Shown: positions 25,466 through 34,823 of the stretch, one piece after another
How the letters are laid out: each line of letters begins with the position of its first letter
How positions within the stretch are numbered: position 1 is the first letter of the stretch
Assembly: GCA_021647405.1 (NCBI GenBank)
Contig: JAKIUU010000005.1
Location: 40,645 to 104,644, forward strand
DNA length: 64,000 nt
Origin: Flavobacteriaceae bacterium
Lineage (GTDB): Bacteria > Bacteroidota > Bacteroidia > Flavobacteriales > Flavobacteriaceae
Direction: 5' to 3'
Notes under the pieces: generated by a model
Databases searched by the model: none
Told to the model about the DNA's origin: nothing
The model's input: only the letters and a program-made list of their open reading frames with translations
Program-made: the position numbers and the translations under genes

Positions 25466-26179
25466 TTAGTTGTTTTGAAAATAAATTAAGTAGTGTGCTA
25501 AACGCTCTGCAATCATATTATTAATACCATCTGATGTTTTTGTACCACCCGAAATAGCATCAACGCCATGATTGTCGCCTATTTTAGCACCGCCTTTTAC
25601 AGTTTTTACAGATATAAAGTTGTTGTTTGTAAAACCGGCTTTGGCATCCTTTAATATTGTTTTTCCTTTAAATTGTTTTTGAAACCACTTTTCGGTTATT
25701 TGAGCTCCTAAGCCAGGGGTTTCTCCTTTGTGGTCAAATACGGTACCTTCTATGGTATTTTTATCACTATCTAAAGAAACATATCCCCAAATTGCATCCC
25801 AAAGACCTGCACCATATAAAGGAACTATATAGAATTTTTTACCATCTTTTTCGGCTATATAAAGCGGAAAAGATTGTTTGTCAACCTCTTTTTTAAGCTC
25901 TTTGTGTAAATTAACATTAAAAGCTTTTACTTTTTTATTTATAGAGCCATCTGCTCTAAGTGTTAATGATTGTTTTATATAATCATTAAACACTACAGCC
26001 GCTTGATTGCGATCTACATTTACACCAATTGTGGCGAGAATGCTTTGCATTTTTTCTTTCTCGATATTAGATTCATAACGGCTTTTAGTTGCTTGACTTA
26101 CAAAAGCCAAAACTAAAGCCACAACAATTACCAGAATTGAAGAAAACATGAAAGTATATGTATTGCTATTTCTATCCAT
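25466..26179 (-). CDS. nqrC: Na+-translocating NADH:quinone reductase subunit C
   Basis: A 237-residue subunit: one N-terminal membrane helix (about 10-28) and a periplasmic FMN domain. The covalent FMN site, usually SGATxT, reads SGGTKTSDG near residue 216, keeping the acceptor threonine. GETPGLGAQITEKWF is another family block. It passes electrons from the NqrD/E centre to NqrB. nqrB ends only 2 nt upstream of its start. Confidence 0.95.
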   Translation of the reverse strand: MDRNSNTYTFMFSSILVIVVALVLAFVSQATKSRYESNIEKEKMQSILATIGVNVDRNQAAVVFNDYIKQSLTLRADGSINKKVKAFNVNLHKELKKEVDKQSFPLYIAEKDGKKFYIVPLYGAGLWDAIWGYVSLDSDKNTIEGTVFDHKGETPGLGAQITEKWFQKQFKGKTILKDAKAGFTNNNFISVKTVKGGAKIGDNHGVDAISGGTKTSDGINNMIAERLAHYLIYFQNN

Positions 26180-26181
26180 AA

Positions 26182-27339
26182 TTAAGCCGTTTTAGCTATT
26201 TTTTTTAAACGTTTTTTTCTGCGTTTCACATTTCCTTGAATCACATAATGGTCAATAGTTGGGGCAAAAACATTCATTAGTAATATGGCCATCATCACAC
26301 CTTCTGGGTAGGCACTGTTAAACACCCTAATCATAATAGCAAGAAAACCTACAAAGAATCCGTATATCCATTTGCCTTTTGTGGTTTGTGCCGAACTAAC
26401 AGGGTCTGTTGCCATAAACACAATACCAAAAGCAAAACCGCCTATTATTAAATGTTGCCACCAGGGCAATGCCATTAGTGGATTTACAGCAAGGACATTA
26501 AAAATTAAGCCCATTACAGAGGCCCCAATTACCGAAGATAACATAATGCGCCAACTGGCTACACCAGTAAAAATTAAGAGTGCTGCACCAATGAGTATCA
26601 TTAAAACAGAAGTTTCGCCAATTGACCCAGGAATATAACCCATAAACATATCCATCACACTGTGCGAAGCAATATCGTGACCTGTTGCCAAATGACCCAA
26701 TAATGTTTCGCCAGAAATGGCATCAACTTTAGCAGCATCGGCTACCCAAACTTTATCGCCAGACATATAAGGGGCATACGAAAAGAACGCAAAGGCACGT
26801 GCTAAAAGTGCTGGATTTAAAATATTCATTCCTGTGCCACCAAAAACTTCTTTTCCTAAAACCACTGCAAAAATTACTGCCAAAGCCAGCATCCATAAAG
26901 GTAATTCAACTGGCATGATAAGCGGAATTAACATGCCTGTTACCAAATAACCTTCGTTAACCTCATGGCCGCGTTTAATGGCAAATAAAAATTCGATTCC
27001 CAAACCAACACCGTAAGAAACAATTACCATTGGCAGTACTTTTGAGGCGCCATAAGCTAATAAATTCCAAAAGGATAAATCGCTACCAATTTGCGAAAAA
27101 TGTTGGTATCCAACATTCCACATACCAAAGAAAAGGGCAGGGAGCAAAGCCAAGACAACGGTGTACATCACACGTTTTAAATCGACACCATCTCTTATGT
27201 GCGCGCCATTTTTTGTGGTGCGATTTGGTACGAATAAAAAGGAGTCTATGGCAAAAAAGGCAGGGGCATATTTTTTTAGCTTGCCACCTGATTCGAATTT
27301 AGGTTTAATAGTATCTAATGCTTTTCTTAAAAATTTCAT
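26182..27339 (-). CDS. nqrB: Na+-translocating NADH:quinone reductase subunit B
   Basis: A 385-residue membrane subunit with about ten helices that carries the second covalent FMN and riboflavin and forms the sodium channel. Motifs include GGTGMNILNPALLARAF and MATDPVSSAQTTKGKW. The covalent FMN site, usually SGAT, reads SGETLLGHL, retaining the threonine but with Glu replacing Ala. Length is typical of the Bacteroidota form. Confidence 0.95.
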   Translation of the reverse strand: MKFLRKALDTIKPKFESGGKLKKYAPAFFAIDSFLFVPNRTTKNGAHIRDGVDLKRVMYTVVLALLPALFFGMWNVGYQHFSQIGSDLSFWNLLAYGASKVLPMVIVSYGVGLGIEFLFAIKRGHEVNEGYLVTGMLIPLIMPVELPLWMLALAVIFAVVLGKEVFGGTGMNILNPALLARAFAFFSYAPYMSGDKVWVADAAKVDAISGETLLGHLATGHDIASHSVMDMFMGYIPGSIGETSVLMILIGAALLIFTGVASWRIMLSSVIGASVMGLIFNVLAVNPLMALPWWQHLIIGGFAFGIVFMATDPVSSAQTTKGKWIYGFFVGFLAIMIRVFNSAYPEGVMMAILLMNVFAPTIDHYVIQGNVKRRKKRLKKIAKTA

Positions 27340-27357
27340 ACAAAAATATCTTAATTA

Positions 27358-28707
27358 TTAACCTACTTCTTTTATCATTATATCTAAAGCGTAACGGATA
27401 ATTTCTTGCGCTTCTAGCTTTGAAGTATTTGTGAAATCAATCAACCCAAAATCTTCTGGAACGACTTCGTAAATACCCAAATTTTCTAATTTTTCTATTT
27501 CGTTAGCCATGGCAGCTTTGAGAAGTTGTAATGGATAAACATCCATTGGAAAAACCTGTTCCATTTCTCCAGTAACTACCAAAGCACGTTCTTCGCCATT
27601 TAAATTGGTGTCTAAATCGTATTTTTTGTTGGGTGTTAACCACGAAAAAAAAGTACGCGAAAGACTTAATTTATGGTTTCCAATAAAAGGATGCCATCCT
27701 AAAAATTCGTAATGATCTCCTTCGGGGATAACAGAAATGCTGTTGGTATAAAAAGGCAAGCATGTTTCTTTGGTTATCTTAGTTCCAGTTAGAACGTCTC
27801 CAGAAATAATTCTATAGTTTCCTTTTTTGACAGTATTTTTAAACAAATCGTTTAAATCTTGTCCAGATTTCAGGCTGTAATATTGAGGTTCTTTTACACC
27901 AGAACCTGCTAAAGCAATTGTTCTTTCAGGCTTGTAATGTCCTGTTAAAAATAAATGACCAATAATGGCCACATCTTGAGGGTTTACCACCCAAACTTTA
28001 TCGCCTTGGTTTATGGGATTTACCTTTGCAATTTGAAAACTCACATTTCCAGCAGGATGTTTGCCTGTAACTTGGTATATATTGGCATCTGCAATAGCAC
28101 TAAAAAAATCGGCATCTTTTGAAGAAATGCCCAAATTAACAGAACCATCTGTCAGTTTAGAAAGTGCTGTGATACCTGCCGCAAAAGCTTCTTTCTTATC
28201 TTTTAAAATAAAAGCATAATCTGTGGCCAATGGTGCGGTATTGTATGCCGAAATAAAAATAGCTTTTGGCGTGTCGTTAGGGTTGGCAATAACATCATAA
28301 GGACGTTGCATTAAATAAGGCCAACAGCCACTTATTAATATCTTATCTTTTACCTGATCTCGGTTTAATGATGCAACATCAGCTTTGCCAAAATCTTTAA
28401 AAGTATCTTTGGTATCGGCTAAGATTTCGACAGCTAAAATTTTGCGTTTGGCACCTCGTTTGATATTAGCAATTGTACCAGAAACAGGTGATGTAAATTT
28501 AACACGCTCTTGATTTTTATCAAAAAATAAGGCGTCACCTATGGCTACAGTACCCTCTGCTTTAACACTAAGTTTGGGTGTTACACCATAAAAATCTGTT
28601 GGTTGAATTGCAAACTTGTTTGGGCTTTTGGATGAGGTAATTTTTTTATCCGATTCTCCTTGTAAAGGTATGTTTAAGCCTCTTTTTATATGAATGTCTT
28701 TTGACAT
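27358..28707 (-). CDS. nqrA: Na+-translocating NADH:quinone reductase subunit A
   Basis: A 449-residue peripheral subunit, first in the operon. It begins MSKDIHIKRGLNIPLQGE, as NqrA proteins do, and contains the Rnf-like barrel-sandwich region (SPVSGTIANIKRGAKRKI) and ALAGSGVKEPQYY. It contacts NqrB and is implicated in quinone reduction. With all six genes present in order A to F, the complex should be complete. Confidence 0.96.
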   Translation of the reverse strand: MSKDIHIKRGLNIPLQGESDKKITSSKSPNKFAIQPTDFYGVTPKLSVKAEGTVAIGDALFFDKNQERVKFTSPVSGTIANIKRGAKRKILAVEILADTKDTFKDFGKADVASLNRDQVKDKILISGCWPYLMQRPYDVIANPNDTPKAIFISAYNTAPLATDYAFILKDKKEAFAAGITALSKLTDGSVNLGISSKDADFFSAIADANIYQVTGKHPAGNVSFQIAKVNPINQGDKVWVVNPQDVAIIGHLFLTGHYKPERTIALAGSGVKEPQYYSLKSGQDLNDLFKNTVKKGNYRIISGDVLTGTKITKETCLPFYTNSISVIPEGDHYEFLGWHPFIGNHKLSLSRTFFSWLTPNKKYDLDTNLNGEERALVVTGEMEQVFPMDVYPLQLLKAAMANEIEKLENLGIYEVVPEDFGLIDFTNTSKLEAQEIIRYALDIMIKEVG

Positions 28708-28744
28708 ATTATATATTTAAATTATAAACAATAAAAAAGTTGTG

Positions 28745-28752
28745 CAAATTTA
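28745..28752 (-). promoter_or_regulatory. Candidate -7 element for the nqr operon
   Basis: Read on the minus strand the bases are TAAATTTG, matching TAnnTTTG, 38 bp upstream of the nqrA ATG. It lies in the intergenic space shared with the divergent T9SS plug gene. No good -33 box was found. Confidence 0.4.
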
Positions 28753-28853
28753 AAAAATATATTGGAGAAGCGGATATAAATCACGTTAATTTAAACATCA
28801 AAGACATGACTTTGAAAATTATTTTTAGTAGTTTTAAATCTTATTTATATTTT

Positions 28854-30107
28854 ATGCGCATTCCCTTTTTATTTACACCCTTTTTTGTTTGGACTTTTCT
28901 GATGGCTGCCTCAATATTTGGACAGAATACAGCGCAGACCAATAATTCTGATAATATAAAAAGCATTCAGCTAAAACCTTTAAAAATAAATTTTTATGCG
29001 CCAATTGTAAAATTAGGCGAAAGCATTGAATTGTCTTTTGATGACCTTGATGCTGATGAAAAGAATTATACTTATACAATTATTCATTGCGATTATGATT
29101 GGCACACCTCTAGAGTTGTACCAACAGAATATTTAAACGGATTGGCATCTGATGATATCAGAAATTACTACAATGCTTTTAATACTTATCAGCCTTACAC
29201 ACATTACCAATTAAATATTCCAAATGAGCGCACCAGTATTAAGCTTAGTGGTAATTATATTTTGCAAATTAAAGACGATTTAGACGCACTTATTTTTACA
29301 CGCCGTTTTATTGTTTACGAACCCAAAGTTACCGTGGGTGTAAGTGTTCATAAAAGCCCAATTATTGAGAAATTTGACACACATCAAAATGTGCAGTTTA
29401 CGGTAAATACGGGGATGTTTAAAATCAACAATCCACGTGAAGAAATTAAAATTAAAGTGTATCAAAATAACGATTGGCATACAGAGATTAAAAATTTAGT
29501 CCCTCAATTTTATTCTGGCACCCAACTCATTTACAGATATGCTGATAAAACCCTTTTTGAAGGCGGCAATGAGTATTTATTTTTTGACACTAAAAATATT
29601 AGGGTGGCTACAAATAATGTTCAGAAAATTAATTTGGAGACGCTTTATAACACCTACCTGTACGTTGATGAGGATAGAAGTGATAAGCCTTATACCTATT
29701 ACCCAGATGTAAATGGCAACTTTATTATAAGAACTATTAGGACCCAAACAGCCATTACTGAGGCTGATTATTCTTGGGTGTATTTTAGATTGGCACTCCC
29801 TTTTGAAAGCGATAAACAAGTGTTTGTTTATGGCAATTTTAACGATGGACATTTGTTAGAGCAAAACAGGATGCACTTTAACAAGGATACAAATTTATAC
29901 ACGTCAAAGCTATTGTTAAAACAGGGTTTTTACAATTATAAATATGTTGTTAAAACACCAAATAGCATTGAACTAAATAGTATTTCTGGCAATTTTTATC
30001 AGACAGAAAACAACTATACGGTACTTGTATATTTTTCGGCATTTGGCAGCCGTTATGATAGGATAATTGGTTATGGGAAGGCCAATTCTAAAAATCTTCA
30101 GAATTAA
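28854..30107 (+). CDS. Type IX secretion system plug protein (DUF5103)
   Basis: A 417-residue exported protein. ATG 28854 gives a normal signal peptide (MRIPFLFTPFFVWTFLMAAS, cleavage after FGQ); ATGs at 28740 and 28806 would give an implausibly long leader. The mature protein begins with a beta-rich domain (IKSIQLKPLKINFYAPIVKL) and contains FTRRFIVYEPKVTVGVSV and a C-terminal fibronectin-like region with VFVYGNFNDGH. This pattern is DUF5103, the plug that closes the SprA translocon channel in type IX secretion. It agrees with gldA and gldH in the window. Confidence 0.8.
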   Translation: MRIPFLFTPFFVWTFLMAASIFGQNTAQTNNSDNIKSIQLKPLKINFYAPIVKLGESIELSFDDLDADEKNYTYTIIHCDYDWHTSRVVPTEYLNGLASDDIRNYYNAFNTYQPYTHYQLNIPNERTSIKLSGNYILQIKDDLDALIFTRRFIVYEPKVTVGVSVHKSPIIEKFDTHQNVQFTVNTGMFKINNPREEIKIKVYQNNDWHTEIKNLVPQFYSGTQLIYRYADKTLFEGGNEYLFFDTKNIRVATNNVQKINLETLYNTYLYVDEDRSDKPYTYYPDVNGNFIIRTIRTQTAITEADYSWVYFRLALPFESDKQVFVYGNFNDGHLLEQNRMHFNKDTNLYTSKLLLKQGFYNYKYVVKTPNSIELNSISGNFYQTENNYTVLVYFSAFGSRYDRIIGYGKANSKNLQN

Positions 30108-30839
30108 CTATTCCACTATCTTAAAGATTATGGGTTGCATATAACTTACATTTACATACCTGTTTCTCTGTTTTCCTGGTGTCATTTTTGGTAGAAGTTT
30201 AATAACCCTTATAGCCTCTTTTTCGAGACTTTTGTGAGGGGCTCTTACTTTTATATTTGAAATTTCGCCTGAACTATTTATTGTAAACAAAGCAAATATT
30301 TTTTTAATCCCTGGGGATAAGCCCAACTCTTGCCCAAGAGCGGTTCTGAAATTATTTTTGATATGGTTGGCCATGCTTTTGCTAAAGCATTTTTTCTTTT
30401 GCACTTTGGTTCCTTTACAGCCAGGGAAAATAGGAGGTTCTTCAATAACAGCAAACGGAATGTCATTGGCCACCTCTTCATCTTCTATTACTTCTTGAAT
30501 ATCATTTATTTCAATAGGTTTAACAGATTCTGTCTCATCGGTTTCAGTAGATTCTAAAATAACTTCGTTAATAACCTCAGCATCATTTACCACCTCTATT
30601 ATTTCAGGAGCAGGTGGTGGCGGTGGAAGCGGTTTTATAGGGTCAACTCTTTTAGTCATAGGAATATCTTCAATAACTTCTTCTTGATTAAAGAAACTCT
30701 CTAAAGTTTCTAATTGACGGTCAAACGATTTAATGTTAAGGGCTAGATAAACAATAAATAAGGAGAGTGCTAATCCAAGTTGTAGAAAAATTATTGAATA
30801 GTTTTCTAATTTAGCCCGTGCGTTTTTTTTAGTTTTCAT
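30108..30839 (-). CDS. TonB-family energy transducer
   Basis: A 243-residue TonB protein: cytoplasmic start, one membrane helix (about 12-32, YSIIFLQLGLALSLFIVYLA), a proline- and acid-rich periplasmic spacer (KPLPPPPPAPEIIE and several Glu-rich stretches) and a C-terminal TonB domain with ALFTINSSGEISNIKVRAPH and VSYMQPIIFKIVE. It couples the proton motive force to TonB-dependent receptors such as the one at 51462-53816. No exbB or exbD is adjacent, so it uses those encoded elsewhere. Confidence 0.88.
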   Translation of the reverse strand: MKTKKNARAKLENYSIIFLQLGLALSLFIVYLALNIKSFDRQLETLESFFNQEEVIEDIPMTKRVDPIKPLPPPPPAPEIIEVVNDAEVINEVILESTETDETESVKPIEINDIQEVIEDEEVANDIPFAVIEEPPIFPGCKGTKVQKKKCFSKSMANHIKNNFRTALGQELGLSPGIKKIFALFTINSSGEISNIKVRAPHKSLEKEAIRVIKLLPKMTPGKQRNRYVNVSYMQPIIFKIVE

Positions 30840-30954
30840 AACAGACTTTTTATTATTCGCCTATAAGGTAAAACGTTTACACTAAAGTAAATATGATATT
30901 TATCATCTTAGATGAGAGCGATAAAGGGATAGGTGAAAGAAGAAAGGTTTATTG

Positions 30955-31737
30955 CTAAAAATCTTTCTTCTTTATTTTCATATTGATTCGCCAAACAGGA
31001 AGAAGTACCCACAAAGTGAGCATACAAAGCGATATTACTAAACCTAAGTTGGTGCCAAAAAAATCTTTAAACACAGCGCCAGTATATCCTAATAAGGCTG
31101 ATATGTCGAGCTTTAGTAAGATAAGAATCCGCGACAAATCTATGGGATTAAACATGGTGGCAAATAAGGCCATTTTATCTAAAGGATAGTCGTTTAAAAC
31201 AACAAGTGAAATTAAAAACACACCATCGTAAATAACGGCTAAAAGCAACCACATTAAAATAGCATAACCAAAACCTTTAATCTTGTTTTCATTGGAAAGC
31301 GCAATATTATACGATATGGCAACAAAAATAAAGTTTAGAAAAGCGCCTACAACAATTAACAATCCAAAATCAAAAATTGCAGCCGATTGAAAAATACCAT
31401 ACATAACAAATGGAATACCCAATCCTAAAACCAAACTTAAACTTAAAGAAATGGCTACCCCAAGATATTGGCCCATAAAAATTTGCTTCCGTTGTAGTGG
31501 TTGCGCCAAAAGGAGTTCTGTGAACTCTCTTGAATTGTAATAATACATCACCCCAAAAATAGTACCTATAAGGGGTGTTAAAACAATAATTACATTTAAT
31601 AAAGTTATAATAGCTTTAGAGACATTGTTGTTTAAAAATAAGAGCACAAACCCCAACAATAGGTAAAAAACAAAATAGACATAACTCCAACGGCTGCGTA
31701 TTAAATCTGAAAAACTGTATTTTAATATTTTAAACAT
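30955..31737 (-). CDS. nosY: NosY-type ABC transporter permease
   Basis: A 260-residue ABC-2 permease with six membrane helices. ATG 31737 gives MFKILKYSFSDLIRSRWSYV; an upstream ATG would overlap nosF by more than 20 nt. With NosF and NosD it forms the machinery that supports assembly of the CuZ centre of nitrous oxide reductase. Last gene of the nos cluster. As a sequence it is a general ABC-2 permease, so the name depends on context. Confidence 0.85.
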   Translation of the reverse strand: MFKILKYSFSDLIRSRWSYVYFVFYLLLGFVLLFLNNNVSKAIITLLNVIIVLTPLIGTIFGVMYYYNSREFTELLLAQPLQRKQIFMGQYLGVAISLSLSLVLGLGIPFVMYGIFQSAAIFDFGLLIVVGAFLNFIFVAISYNIALSNENKIKGFGYAILMWLLLAVIYDGVFLISLVVLNDYPLDKMALFATMFNPIDLSRILILLKLDISALLGYTGAVFKDFFGTNLGLVISLCMLTLWVLLPVWRINMKIKKKDF

Positions 31738-31741
31738 AATT

Positions 31742-32440
31742 TTAGTTTTGTAACAAATTGGCAATGGCGTGTTCTAAATCATTTTCTTTGGTTTTTTCTT
31801 TTAAGGAGGCTATACTGCCTTTAAAGTAAATTTTACCATCTAGTAGAAATACTATTTCGTCGGCAATTTCTTCAACTAAACTCATAATATGCGTTGTAAT
31901 TAAAAGGGTTTTGCCTTTGTCTTTTTCTTTTTGAATTATCGTTTTTAAGCGGATTAAAGAAATGGGATCTAAACCAGTGGTAGGCTCATCTAGAATAATA
32001 ATATTACTGTCAAACATAAAAGTTAAAACGATGTTTACCTTTTGTTTTGTACCGCCAGAAAGATTGCCTAATTTTTTATTTAAAAAAGGCTCTAATTCAA
32101 ATGTGCTAATTAACTCGGATTCGCTTGCGGGTTTTGGTCTTAAATTTTTGACCATTTTAATAAGCTCAATAACGGTTAAATTACTAGGAAAATTAGCTAT
32201 TTGAGGCAGGTAATTAATATCATTTCTATACGTCCATTGTTGTAAAATATTCACTTTATCAATTAGAATCTCTCCTTTTTCTGGCACCACCATCCCTAAA
32301 ATACTCTTTATAAGGGTTGTTTTTCCAGAGCCATTAGGGCCTAAAATTGCGAATATACCACTGCTTCTAAAATCCAAATCAAGTCCGTCTAAAACAGTGA
32401 GTTTGTTAAATGATTTATGTAAGTTTTTAATTTCTATCAT
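31742..32440 (-). CDS. nosF: NosF-type ABC transporter ATPase
   Basis: A 232-residue ABC ATPase: Walker A GPNGSGKTTLIKSIL (about 35-49), signature LSGGTKQKVNIVL, Walker B and D-loop IIILDEPTTGLDPIS, and the switch histidine in LITTHIMSL. It energises NosY in delivering sulfur or another component for copper-centre maturation of NosZ. Start overlaps nosD's stop by 4 nt. Confidence 0.88.
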   Translation of the reverse strand: MIEIKNLHKSFNKLTVLDGLDLDFRSSGIFAILGPNGSGKTTLIKSILGMVVPEKGEILIDKVNILQQWTYRNDINYLPQIANFPSNLTVIELIKMVKNLRPKPASESELISTFELEPFLNKKLGNLSGGTKQKVNIVLTFMFDSNIIILDEPTTGLDPISLIRLKTIIQKEKDKGKTLLITTHIMSLVEEIADEIVFLLDGKIYFKGSIASLKEKTKENDLEHAIANLLQN

Positions 32441-33666
32441 TGTATTTCTTTCATTAGTGGTGTATTATCAATCAAATTATCGGGTGTAAAAACGGGGGAC
32501 ACTTTTTCAGAAAAATTGATAATATCTACAAATAGGCTTCGCAGTAAAACAATGGTTTCTGGGGTTTGATTGACTATGTATGAAAAAAGTTTAACAGGCC
32601 TAAAAGGCACGTCGCCAATACCATTTTTATCTAAATCGTAACCTGTATATTCGCTCCAAAAATTATTTTCAAAAAGATTACTGTTTATATTGCTGTTATA
32701 TGATAAGTCGAAAGCATTGTACAAAAAGTTATTTTTTTTAAAAATATTTTGATAACAAGCACCACGTACTTTTATAGCCCATCCGTTTCTTAAAAAGGTA
32801 TTATGTGTATAATTAATACGTGTAGAGCCTTCTATATTTAAACCTATCGTATTTTGTTGAAAAGTATTATTCTTAATTTCGGCATCATATATTTCTTTTA
32901 AAAGCAATCCGTAAGAGGCTGTACCCCAATTATATAAAAATTTATTATTGTACATTTTTATATGTTTTGAAAACATGACGGCTACTCCAGCTCCATTATT
33001 TTCAAAAGTATTATTGCGATATTCATTATTATTAGAAAACATAAAATGTAAACCATACCTCACATTGTTCTTGCTAATATTCTCTGAAATTATACTATTT
33101 TTAACAAATTCAAAATAAATACCATCTCTCAATCCTGAAACTTTATTGCCCTTAATTTTCATATGAGATGAATGCCACAAATGAATACCATTTCCTGAAT
33201 TTGATTCGGTAATAGCATGACTTGTGATAATGTTATTTACAATATTGCCAAAATGTGACTTTTCAATTAATAAACCAAAAAAAACATTTTTAAAAGTGTT
33301 GTTTATAATTAAAAAATGATTGCTTCTATAAACTAAAATAGCCGAATAGTCACTTGTATAACTTACCCCAACATTTATAATTGTCAAGTTCTGAACACTA
33401 AAATTATCAGTTTTAAAAGTAAAAATGGTTTCCTTATTCTCACCGTCAATTATAGGATTGTCAACACCTATTATAGTTAAGGGCTTTTTTATAATAAGAC
33501 CGTGTGTCTTATAAGTGCCTTTGTAAATTAAAATTGTATCTCCTTTTTGAGCCAAATCTATAGCTGATGAAATAGTAGTCTGATGACACGTTTTACACAC
33601 TTTTATAGTTGATGCCACGCTTAATAAAGGAAAAAGCAAAGCTATTATAAAACTTTTGTAGAACAT
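32437..33666 (-). CDS. nosD: Periplasmic copper-centre maturation protein NosD
   Basis: A 409-residue periplasmic protein: an N-terminal signal peptide (residues about 1-16) followed by a right-handed parallel beta-helix built from Asn-rich repeats of about 22 residues (for example GNKVSGLRDGIYFEFVKNS and NNEYRNNTFENNGAGVAV). This is the CASH/NosD fold. It works with NosF and NosY in building the CuZ cluster. Its start overlaps nosL's stop codon by one base. Confidence 0.92.
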   Translation of the reverse strand: MFYKSFIIALLFPLLSVASTIKVCKTCHQTTISSAIDLAQKGDTILIYKGTYKTHGLIIKKPLTIIGVDNPIIDGENKETIFTFKTDNFSVQNLTIINVGVSYTSDYSAILVYRSNHFLIINNTFKNVFFGLLIEKSHFGNIVNNIITSHAITESNSGNGIHLWHSSHMKIKGNKVSGLRDGIYFEFVKNSIISENISKNNVRYGLHFMFSNNNEYRNNTFENNGAGVAVMFSKHIKMYNNKFLYNWGTASYGLLLKEIYDAEIKNNTFQQNTIGLNIEGSTRINYTHNTFLRNGWAIKVRGACYQNIFKKNNFLYNAFDLSYNSNINSNLFENNFWSEYTGYDLDKNGIGDVPFRPVKLFSYIVNQTPETIVLLRSLFVDIINFSEKVSPVFTPDNLIDNTPLMKEIQ

Positions 33667-34100
33667 TAAAAAGATATTTGTTTTTTAATTTGCTGCCAAG
33701 TATAAATAATACCTCCATTTTCTTGTTGGGCTTTAAGGGCATCTTGTTTTGATGCAAAAGCTGATAAGTTGGCTCCCATAGGGCTTTTAATTCCTTCGCT
33801 TATAAGGTAAGTTGCTTCATGGGCATTTATCAATTGTTTGGGATGGCCGTAGTTTGTTACCTTAATTTGGGCTATTTGTGTTTCGTTGGTATTTTTTAAA
33901 CCACCAATTAAACACTCTACAGCATCAAAATTATATTGTTTGCCTTTTTTAGTAAGGTATAAAGCCGCATGATTTTGATCAACTATAGTCATTTCACAAT
34001 GGCGACAGTGTTCCAGTCCGTAATTAATAGGCTTGGTTTTAACAGTGCAGGCTTCTAGATAAAAAATCACAAAAAGAAACACAACAGCTTTTTTAGTCAT
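33666..34100 (-). CDS. nosL: Copper chaperone NosL
   Basis: A 144-residue lipoprotein: a short signal ending FYLEAC, with the lipidated Cys at about residue 17. The copper-binding motif CRHCEM is followed by NFDAVECLIGGL, both conserved in NosL. It is thought to carry Cu(I) to the NosZ assembly system. Placed between the NosB-like gene and nosD. Confidence 0.9.
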   Translation of the reverse strand: MTKKAVVFLFVIFYLEACTVKTKPINYGLEHCRHCEMTIVDQNHAALYLTKKGKQYNFDAVECLIGGLKNTNETQIAQIKVTNYGHPKQLINAHEATYLISEGIKSPMGANLSAFASKQDALKAQQENGGIIYTWQQIKKQISF

Positions 34101-34179
34101 TGTTTGTTGTTATTAGCAGTTTGTAAAACTAATTAAAAATACTGACCTGGCGTCTTCTTAATAAAATGTTAACAGATAT

Positions 34180-34773
34180 TTAAGATTCTTCTTTAGACTC
34201 TTTAAGGCCTTTAAAAAAAGCTATAAAGGTTAAAAACATTCCTAAAAATAAGGCGTAAGCACCTGTTCTGGGGTAGGAATGAGCCGTAAAGTTTAGAATG
34301 TGTTTTGTACCAAATAAAGGCGGTTGATAGGCCAAAGGACTGCCATCTGAATTTGTAAATTTAATGGCAGCTTTTATATTTAAATCATGACCATAAGTGT
34401 ATTCCCACAAATAAAAATCGTACATACCCGCAGTACCCAAAATCAACATGGTGATAAACCAAATTAAATACCACTTATAATTGGCTTTAAAGCCGATTAA
34501 TATTCCTAGTAAAGCCATACCTCCAATAACTATTGGAAACACTTTAAACTCGGTCATTTCTGTCGGAATTTTCTTCATACCAACATAATGATTCATTAAG
34601 TTTATATTTTTTATATCATTAGGGTTTGCGTCAGCTATTTTGGTAATATAGATATTCATACCTATAGCTTGTGGATATTGTGGTGCTTCTAAAGTAATGT
34701 TCCACAAAGGAGCAATAAATAAAACAAGCAATAAAAAACTACCGATAATCATTAATAACTTTGACTTTTTCAT
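34180..34773 (-). CDS. NosB-like membrane protein of clade II nos clusters
   Basis: A 197-residue protein with four hydrophobic helices (about 5-25, 85-100, 107-125 and 172-190) and a periplasmic-facing first loop. It lies directly downstream of nosZ, the position of nosB in clade II (Sec-dependent) clusters such as that of Wolinella. The loop LWEYTYGHDLNIKAAIKF has no motif I can assign. The role is not proven for any member; I use NosB-like on position and topology only. Confidence 0.65.
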   Translation of the reverse strand: MKKSKLLMIIGSFLLLVLFIAPLWNITLEAPQYPQAIGMNIYITKIADANPNDIKNINLMNHYVGMKKIPTEMTEFKVFPIVIGGMALLGILIGFKANYKWYLIWFITMLILGTAGMYDFYLWEYTYGHDLNIKAAIKFTNSDGSPLAYQPPLFGTKHILNFTAHSYPRTGAYALFLGMFLTFIAFFKGLKESKEES

Positions 34774-34791
34774 AAGAGTATTTTAAGGTAA

Positions 34792-34816
34792 AAAAGGGCA
34801 GTTAAACTGCCCTTTT
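34792..34816 (-). terminator. Intrinsic terminator downstream of nosZ, inside the nos cluster
   Basis: A 10-bp perfect stem (34792-34801 with 34807-34816; core GGGCAG/CTGCCC) with a 5-nt loop. Read on the minus strand, the 3' arm ends in a run of five T. It lies 8 nt after the nosZ stop and 19 nt before the NosB-like start, so it would separate nosZ mRNA from the accessory genes and probably acts as a partial terminator. Confidence 0.75.
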
Positions 34817-34823
34817 ATAAATT

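Noticed and set aside
28740..28853. N-terminal extension of the T9SS plug protein from earlier ATGs
   Set aside because: It would bury the signal peptide behind 38 polar residues; ATG 28854 gives a normal signal.
30841..30954. Regulatory dyad ATGATA/TATCAT in the gap between the tonB and nosY genes
   Set aside because: Only 6 bp in AT-rich sequence, likely by chance, with no promoter context.
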